Of a DNA stretch of 9,550 bases, positions 7,215 through 9,550 are shown one piece after another. Source of the DNA: Streptococcus sp. GTDB lineage: Bacteria; Bacillota; Bacilli; Lactobacillales; Aerococcaceae. Position numbers and translations under genes: made by a program. The stretch covers positions 1-9,550 of the forward strand of contig JABZYY010000038.1 in NCBI GenBank assembly GCA_015264885.1. Reading direction: 5' to 3'. Numbering within the stretch: position 1 is the first letter of the stretch; every line of letters starts with the position of its first letter. Below the pieces are notes generated by a model. That model was given only the letters and a program-made list of their open reading frames with translations. It ran no database searches and had not been told where the DNA came from.

Positions 7215-7254
7215 GAGTGTAACAATTATGTTACGTAACAAAAATGTTACACTC
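7215..7254. promoter_or_regulatory. 40-bp near-perfect double palindrome (candidate operator)
   Basis: The block reads GAGTGTAACA (7215-7224), ATTA, TGTTACGTAACA (7229-7240), AAAA, TGTTACACTC (7245-7254). It is a palindrome matching at 36 of 40 positions, and equally two adjoining copies of GTAACA-N4-TGTTAC (7219-7234 and 7235-7250). It lies about 55-100 bp upstream of the exporter -10 box. Such tandem dyads are typical of repressor or activator sites; the regulator is unknown. Confidence 0.6.
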
Positions 7255-7273
7255 ACTTTTAATTTTCTAAGGA

Positions 7274-7291
7274 TGTATCATTAATGATACA
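7274..7291. promoter_or_regulatory. 18-bp perfect palindrome (candidate operator or hairpin)
   Basis: TGTATCA-TTAA-TGATACA is exactly self-complementary. The half-site TGTATCA is found again at 7155-7161 over the exporter -10 box. It lies in the gene-free stretch upstream of the exporter. It could be a binding site, or a short hairpin; the plus strand has a T run a few bases beyond it but too far for a good terminator. Confidence 0.5.
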
Positions 7292-7336
7292 AAACTATTT
7301 TTTCCCACAGTTGGGTGCAGCGGAGTAAATAATCAT

Positions 7337-7350
7337 TAGAAGACTGGGCA
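7337..7350 (+). repeat. Left terminal inverted repeat
   Basis: TAGAAGACTGGGCA, an exact reverse complement of 7712-7725. Symmetry breaks at the next base outside, so the boundary is sharp at the TA. Confidence 0.8.
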
Positions 7351-7431
7351 ACTCTTTCTTATGAGAAAGTTGATTACGAAAAATCTTACGGATTCTATAA
7401 TAGCTATAACGTGGGATAGCATTAAATGCGA

Positions 7432-7495
7432 GGGAGAAAGACAGAAACACCCTAGATACAGTATTGTATCTAGGGTGTTTCGTTTTCTTTCCCCC
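7432..7495. other. Long hairpin inside the element (perfect 17-bp stem)
   Basis: 7444-7460 pairs perfectly with 7465-7481 around the 4-base loop GTAT. After a small internal loop (7442-7443 against 7482-7485) the stem continues with GGGAGAAAGA (7432-7441) against TCTTTCCCCC (7486-7495) with one mismatch. On either strand this would form a very stable RNA stem-loop. Confidence 0.8.
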
Positions 7496-7500
7496 ACAAA

Positions 7501-7550
7501 GTTGAATAGGTATGAGCAAGCTGTTTACAGTGCAGCTCATACCATTCAAC
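7501..7550. other. Second hairpin inside the element
   Basis: GTTGAAT (7501-7507) pairs with ATTCAAC (7544-7550), and GGTATGAGC (7509-7517) with GCTCATACC (7535-7543), with one bulged base at 7508. Inside, CTG (7521-7523) can pair with CAG (7528-7530). ACAGTG (7527-7532) can instead pair with CACTGT just outside the hairpin (7551-7556), giving a possible alternative fold or pseudoknot. Confidence 0.75.
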
Positions 7551-7562
7551 CACTGTGCTTAG

Positions 7563-7596
7563 AGGGAGCGTAGGAATTTTATTCCGTACGCTCCCT
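7563..7596. other. Third hairpin inside the element
   Basis: AGGGAGCGTA (7563-7572) pairs with TACGCTCCCT (7587-7596), and GGAAT (7573-7577) with ATTCC (7581-7585) around a 3-base loop, with one bulged G at 7586. No U run follows on either strand, so it is not a standard terminator. Confidence 0.75.
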
Positions 7597-7711
7597 TTGA
7601 GGCTTTAAAGGTGAGAGACCTAGGCTCGAACCGGTGCAACGTTATAGCTATTATGAAGATATCCGTAAGGATTTGGAGTAATCAACATTATTCACTATAC
7701 TGTCACCCAGA

Positions 7712-7725
7712 TGCCCAGTCTTCTA
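7712..7725 (-). repeat. Right terminal inverted repeat
   Basis: TGCCCAGTCTTCTA, the exact reverse complement of 7337-7350, ending in TA and lying 5 bp from the asd stop codon (7731-7733). Confidence 0.8.
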
Positions 7726-7730
7726 TTTCA

Positions 7731-8723
7731 TTACTTACGTAGTCCGTGCGCTTCGATGTACTCCGCAATTTGGATGGCGTTGCTTGCTGCACCTTTACGA
7801 ATATTGTCACCCACACACCAGATGTGGAAGCTGTTTGGTTGAGAAATGTCGCGGCGAATACGTCCCACATACACTTCATCATGTCCAGTTGCTTGTAATG
7901 GTGTTGGATATACATTTTCCTCAGGTTTATCTAATACGATTACGCCTGGTGCTTTTTCTAAAATCGCACGAATTTCCTCAGGAGTTGTATCTTTTTCGAA
8001 AGTCACATTGATTTCTACAGAGTGTGAGTTGAATACAGGCACACGCACACAAGTAGCTGTGATGGCTACGTCGTCTGACAATCCTAGAATCTTGCGAGTT
8101 TCTTGAATCATTTTCATTTCTTCTTTTGTATAGCCATTTTCTAAAAATACGTCGATATGTGGCAATACATTATTGTAAATTGGGTGTGGGTAGTTTGTTG
8201 GAGCTTCCCCTTTTTCACCGTTTCTTAAATCGTTAATCCCTGCTTGTCCAGAACCTGAAACAGCTTGGTAAGTTGTATACGCCACACGTTTTAATCCAAA
8301 TGCATCATGCAATGGACGTAATGGCACAACAGATTGGATAGTTGAGCAGTTTGGATTTGCGATAATCTTACGTTCTAATGTTGGTGCATTACATTCTGGC
8401 ACGACTAAATCAATCTCTGGATCCATTCTCCATGCGCTTGAATTGTCGATAACAATTACGCCGTCACGTTCTGCGATTGGCGCAAATTTCAATGAAGTGC
8501 CGCCCCCTGCTGAGAAGATGGCGTAGTCAATATCACGCTTGAAGGAGTCTTCCGTTAATTCTTCGACTACATAATCTTTTCCTCTAAACTGTAGTACTTT
8601 CCCTGCTGAACGCGCTGAAGCAAGTAGATATAAGTGCTCTACTTGTAAGTTGCTTTCTTCTAAACGTTCAATCATTTTTGTTCCAACGACACCTGTCGCT
8701 CCTACAATTGCAATATTTACCAT
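7731..8723 (-). CDS. asd: Aspartate-semialdehyde dehydrogenase
   Basis: A 330-residue cytosolic enzyme of the bacterial NADP-dependent ASADH family. It converts aspartyl phosphate plus NADPH into aspartate semialdehyde, the branch point to lysine and diaminopimelate (cell wall), threonine and methionine. Seen in sequence: an N-terminal Rossmann motif GATGVVG (8-14), the nucleophile C126 in NPNCSTIQ, the segment QAVSGSG (153-159), the substrate-binding region VRVPVFNSHS with the catalytic-base histidine H234, and the C-terminal KGAASNAIQIAE helix. Length and all key residues are normal. AGGAGA lies 7 nt before the ATG. It is preceded by a promoter inside the end of the upstream gene and followed, after only 3 codon-lengths, by the inverted-repeat element at 7337-7725, with no terminator of its own in between. 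No lysine riboswitch is visible in the short leader. Confidence 0.97.
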   Translation of the reverse strand: MVNIAIVGATGVVGTKMIERLEESNLQVEHLYLLASARSAGKVLQFRGKDYVVEELTEDSFKRDIDYAIFSAGGGTSLKFAPIAERDGVIVIDNSSAWRMDPEIDLVVPECNAPTLERKIIANPNCSTIQSVVPLRPLHDAFGLKRVAYTTYQAVSGSGQAGINDLRNGEKGEAPTNYPHPIYNNVLPHIDVFLENGYTKEEMKMIQETRKILGLSDDVAITATCVRVPVFNSHSVEINVTFEKDTTPEEIRAILEKAPGVIVLDKPEENVYPTPLQATGHDEVYVGRIRRDISQPNSFHIWCVGDNIRKGAASNAIQIAEYIEAHGLRK

Positions 8724-8760
8724 AAAAAAATCTCCTTTTTGCTAAAACGCTATGTTGAAA

Positions 8761-8789
8761 ATTATAGCGAATCTCTCGTTGAAAGTAAA
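8761..8789 (-). promoter_or_regulatory. asd promoter
   Basis: On the minus strand a perfect TATAAT (8761-8766) lies 17 bp from TTTACT (8784-8789). The -10 overlaps the stop codon of the upstream gene and the -35 lies inside it. Transcription would start near 8754, giving a leader of about 30 nt, so asd can be expressed independently of the upstream genes. Confidence 0.7.
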
Positions 8790-9406
8790 GAATTGTCTTT
8801 CTTCGCAACACATTTGTAGCTGGTATAGATACACTCTTTCACGAGTGCGTCATCTGAGCATACATTCAGCGCGATTGAAATCCAATGCTTCTTGTTCATA
8901 TGATAGGCTTCGAAAATCCCGTCAGTCGCGATGAGTCGTTCCTTGTCTTCCGGATGAATCTTCACGTTCAAAATAAGGGCGTCGGCCTTTGAAGCCACTC
9001 CTAGTTTTTGAAGCGGAACTACCATCATCAGCGCATACCATTTCCCTTTATCTTCGACCGTAAAGCCCATCGCCTCCGTCTTCTCAAACGGATTGCCATG
9101 AAACGGGACGATATGTTCTGTGATCCACTTCGTCCACTTTTGGCGCGCTTCTTCGATATCTGATTGCTCGGGATGCAACCAAAGGAACGCTAGCTCACTT
9201 GCCTCTTCGCGCAAGGCTTGAGCGATGCTACTACTCGTTGTTGGTATATCGAATAAGGTATAGCGCTCTTTAACATCATCGAGCGCTACGATTTCTAAGC
9301 CTTGTTTTTTGCTGGCACTCACCACCTGAAAGTAAAATCCCTCCGTCTGACTTAGAAAGATTTTCCCTTCCAGTTCTGGTAAGTCCTTTGTTAATTTCCA
9401 TTTCAT
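8762..9406 (-). CDS. MmcQ/YjbR-domain protein with N-terminal extension
   Basis: A 214-residue protein. The C-terminal part (about 90-200) matches the MmcQ/YjbR (CyaY-like fold, double-wing) family: KGKWYALMMVVP (120-131), LILNVKIHPED (144-154) and the very characteristic EAYHMNKKHWISIAL (166-180). Family members are usually near 115-120 residues, so the first 85-90 residues are an extra N-terminal region of unknown role; no signal peptide or membrane segment is seen. The family is suspected to bind DNA from its fold, but no biochemical function is established. GAGGT lies 7 nt before the ATG. The start is 12 bp after the stop of the upstream UVR-domain gene (probably uvrB), so the two are likely cotranscribed. 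No terminator separates it from asd. Confidence 0.82.
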   Translation of the reverse strand: MKWKLTKDLPELEGKIFLSQTEGFYFQVVSASKKQGLEIVALDDVKERYTLFDIPTTSSSIAQALREEASELAFLWLHPEQSDIEEARQKWTKWITEHIVPFHGNPFEKTEAMGFTVEDKGKWYALMMVVPLQKLGVASKADALILNVKIHPEDKERLIATDGIFEAYHMNKKHWISIALNVCSDDALVKECIYTSYKCVAKKDNSLLSTRDSL

Positions 9407-9418
9407 AAATCTGACCTC

Positions 9419-9550
9419 TTATAAGCGATACTCAGCACGCAATTCGAGAATCACGTCGCGTAAATCGGCTGCTTTCTCGAAATCGAGGTCCTTGGCTGCC
9501 GCACGCATATCCAACTCGAGTAACTCGAGCGCTTCTCGACGTTGTTCTTG
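9419..9550 (-). CDS. uvrB: UvrABC system protein B, C-terminal fragment
   Basis: The frame is open from the right edge to a TAA at 9419-9421, giving the last 43 residues; the rest lies outside the window. The visible part contains a UVR motif: LELDMRAAAKDLDFEKAADL followed by RDVILELRAEY. A UVR domain at the extreme C-terminus is the hallmark of UvrB, where it contacts UvrC during nucleotide excision repair. UvrC has a UVR motif too, but in mid-protein, so position favours UvrB. Other UVR-motif proteins (McsA, ClpC) carry it elsewhere in the chain or in a different setting. The stop overlaps the region of the Shine-Dalgarno site of the next gene. Confidence 0.8.
   Translation of the reverse strand, partial: QEQRREALELLELDMRAAAKDLDFEKAADLRDVILELRAEYRL

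Larger units (their letters stand above)
7337..7725. mobile_element. 389-bp MITE-like element or large structured RNA
   Basis: The ends are perfect 14-bp inverted repeats beginning in TA: TAGAAGACTGGGCA (7337-7350) and its complement (7712-7725). The subterminal arms also match: GTTGATTAC (7369-7377 with 7678-7686), TTACGGAT (7386-7393 with 7661-7668) and ATAATAGCTATAACGT (7397-7412 with 7639-7654). The core holds three strong hairpins (7432-7495, 7501-7550, 7563-7596). There is no credible open reading frame. Small size, terminal TA, inverted ends and lack of coding fit a TA-targeting MITE (IS630/mariner-like mobilisation), but no second copy is in the window to prove mobility. The same fold would also suit a large non-coding RNA. 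It begins 5 bp past the asd stop codon and fills most of the gap before the exporter operon. Confidence 0.55.

Noticed and set aside
7215..7254. GlnR/TnrA box or LmrR operator
   Set aside because: The spacing does not fit TGTNA-N7-TNACA or ATGT-N8-ACAT, so no known regulator is named.
7307..7318. CCCACAGTTGGG hairpin as a terminator
   Set aside because: Only 4 bp of stem; the T run lies on the wrong side for the plus strand, and on the minus strand it is a run of A.
7295..7573. Open frames on both strands inside the element (84 and 70 residues)
   Set aside because: They read through the hairpins in both directions, so the two peptides share near-identical segments (KHPRYNTVSRVF and KHPRYSIVSRVF). 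That is a product of palindromic DNA, not coding; neither has a good ribosome-binding site or a known domain.
7625..7635. GGTTCGA on the minus strand resembling a tRNA T-loop
   Set aside because: The flanking bases do not form the 5-bp T stem, and no acceptor, D or anticodon arms are found.
7337..7725. tmRNA, RNase P RNA, SRP RNA or 6S RNA
   Set aside because: The length is in range for tmRNA and RNase P, but the conserved core motifs I know for these RNAs, tRNA-like ends and a CCA end are absent.
1..9550. CRISPR array, phage attachment site or insertion sequence with transposase
   Set aside because: No regularly spaced direct repeats, tRNA gene, integrase or transposase were seen.

Overview
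The window looks like a chromosomal segment of a low-to-moderate GC Firmicute. The gene set (Rex next to a YdiF-type ABC-F ATPase, a two-gene multidrug-type ABC exporter, asd, UvrB) and the strong AGGAGG Shine-Dalgarno sites fit Lactobacillales. A Carnobacteriaceae-like host is only a guess from the overall feel of the proteins.

Layout: (1) 1-611, minus strand: a HicA toxin gene followed by a HicB antitoxin gene that runs off the left edge, with a TATAAT promoter, a palindrome in the promoter spacer, and a strong hairpin between the two genes. (2) 677-1369, minus: rex, closed by an intrinsic terminator. (3) 1370-1610: a divergent regulatory region with several Rex-like TTGTGAA half-sites. (4) 1611-3560, plus: an ABC-F ATPase. 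(5) 3607-3649: a bidirectional terminator between convergent genes. (6) 3653-7119, minus: two overlapping half-transporters forming a TM287/TM288-type heterodimeric ABC exporter, with one degenerate and one intact ATPase site. (7) 7120-7336: its upstream region, with an extended -10 promoter and two striking palindromes. (8) 7337-7725: a 389-bp non-coding element with 14-bp terminal inverted repeats starting in TA, long subterminal inverted arms and three strong internal hairpins; it is MITE-like or a large structured RNA. (9) 7731-8723, minus: asd with its own promoter. (10) 8762-9406, minus: a MmcQ/YjbR-domain protein with an N-terminal extension. (11) 9419-9550, minus: the 3' end of a UVR-domain gene, most likely uvrB.

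Functionally, rex links redox state (NADH/NAD+) to transcription. The ABC-F protein acts at the ribosome, the heterodimer exports compounds across the membrane, asd feeds lysine, threonine, methionine and cell-wall precursor synthesis, and uvrB belongs to nucleotide excision repair. These are mostly unrelated housekeeping units. The accessory or unexplained parts are hicAB and the 7140-7730 intergenic region, which holds the most unusual structure in the window.
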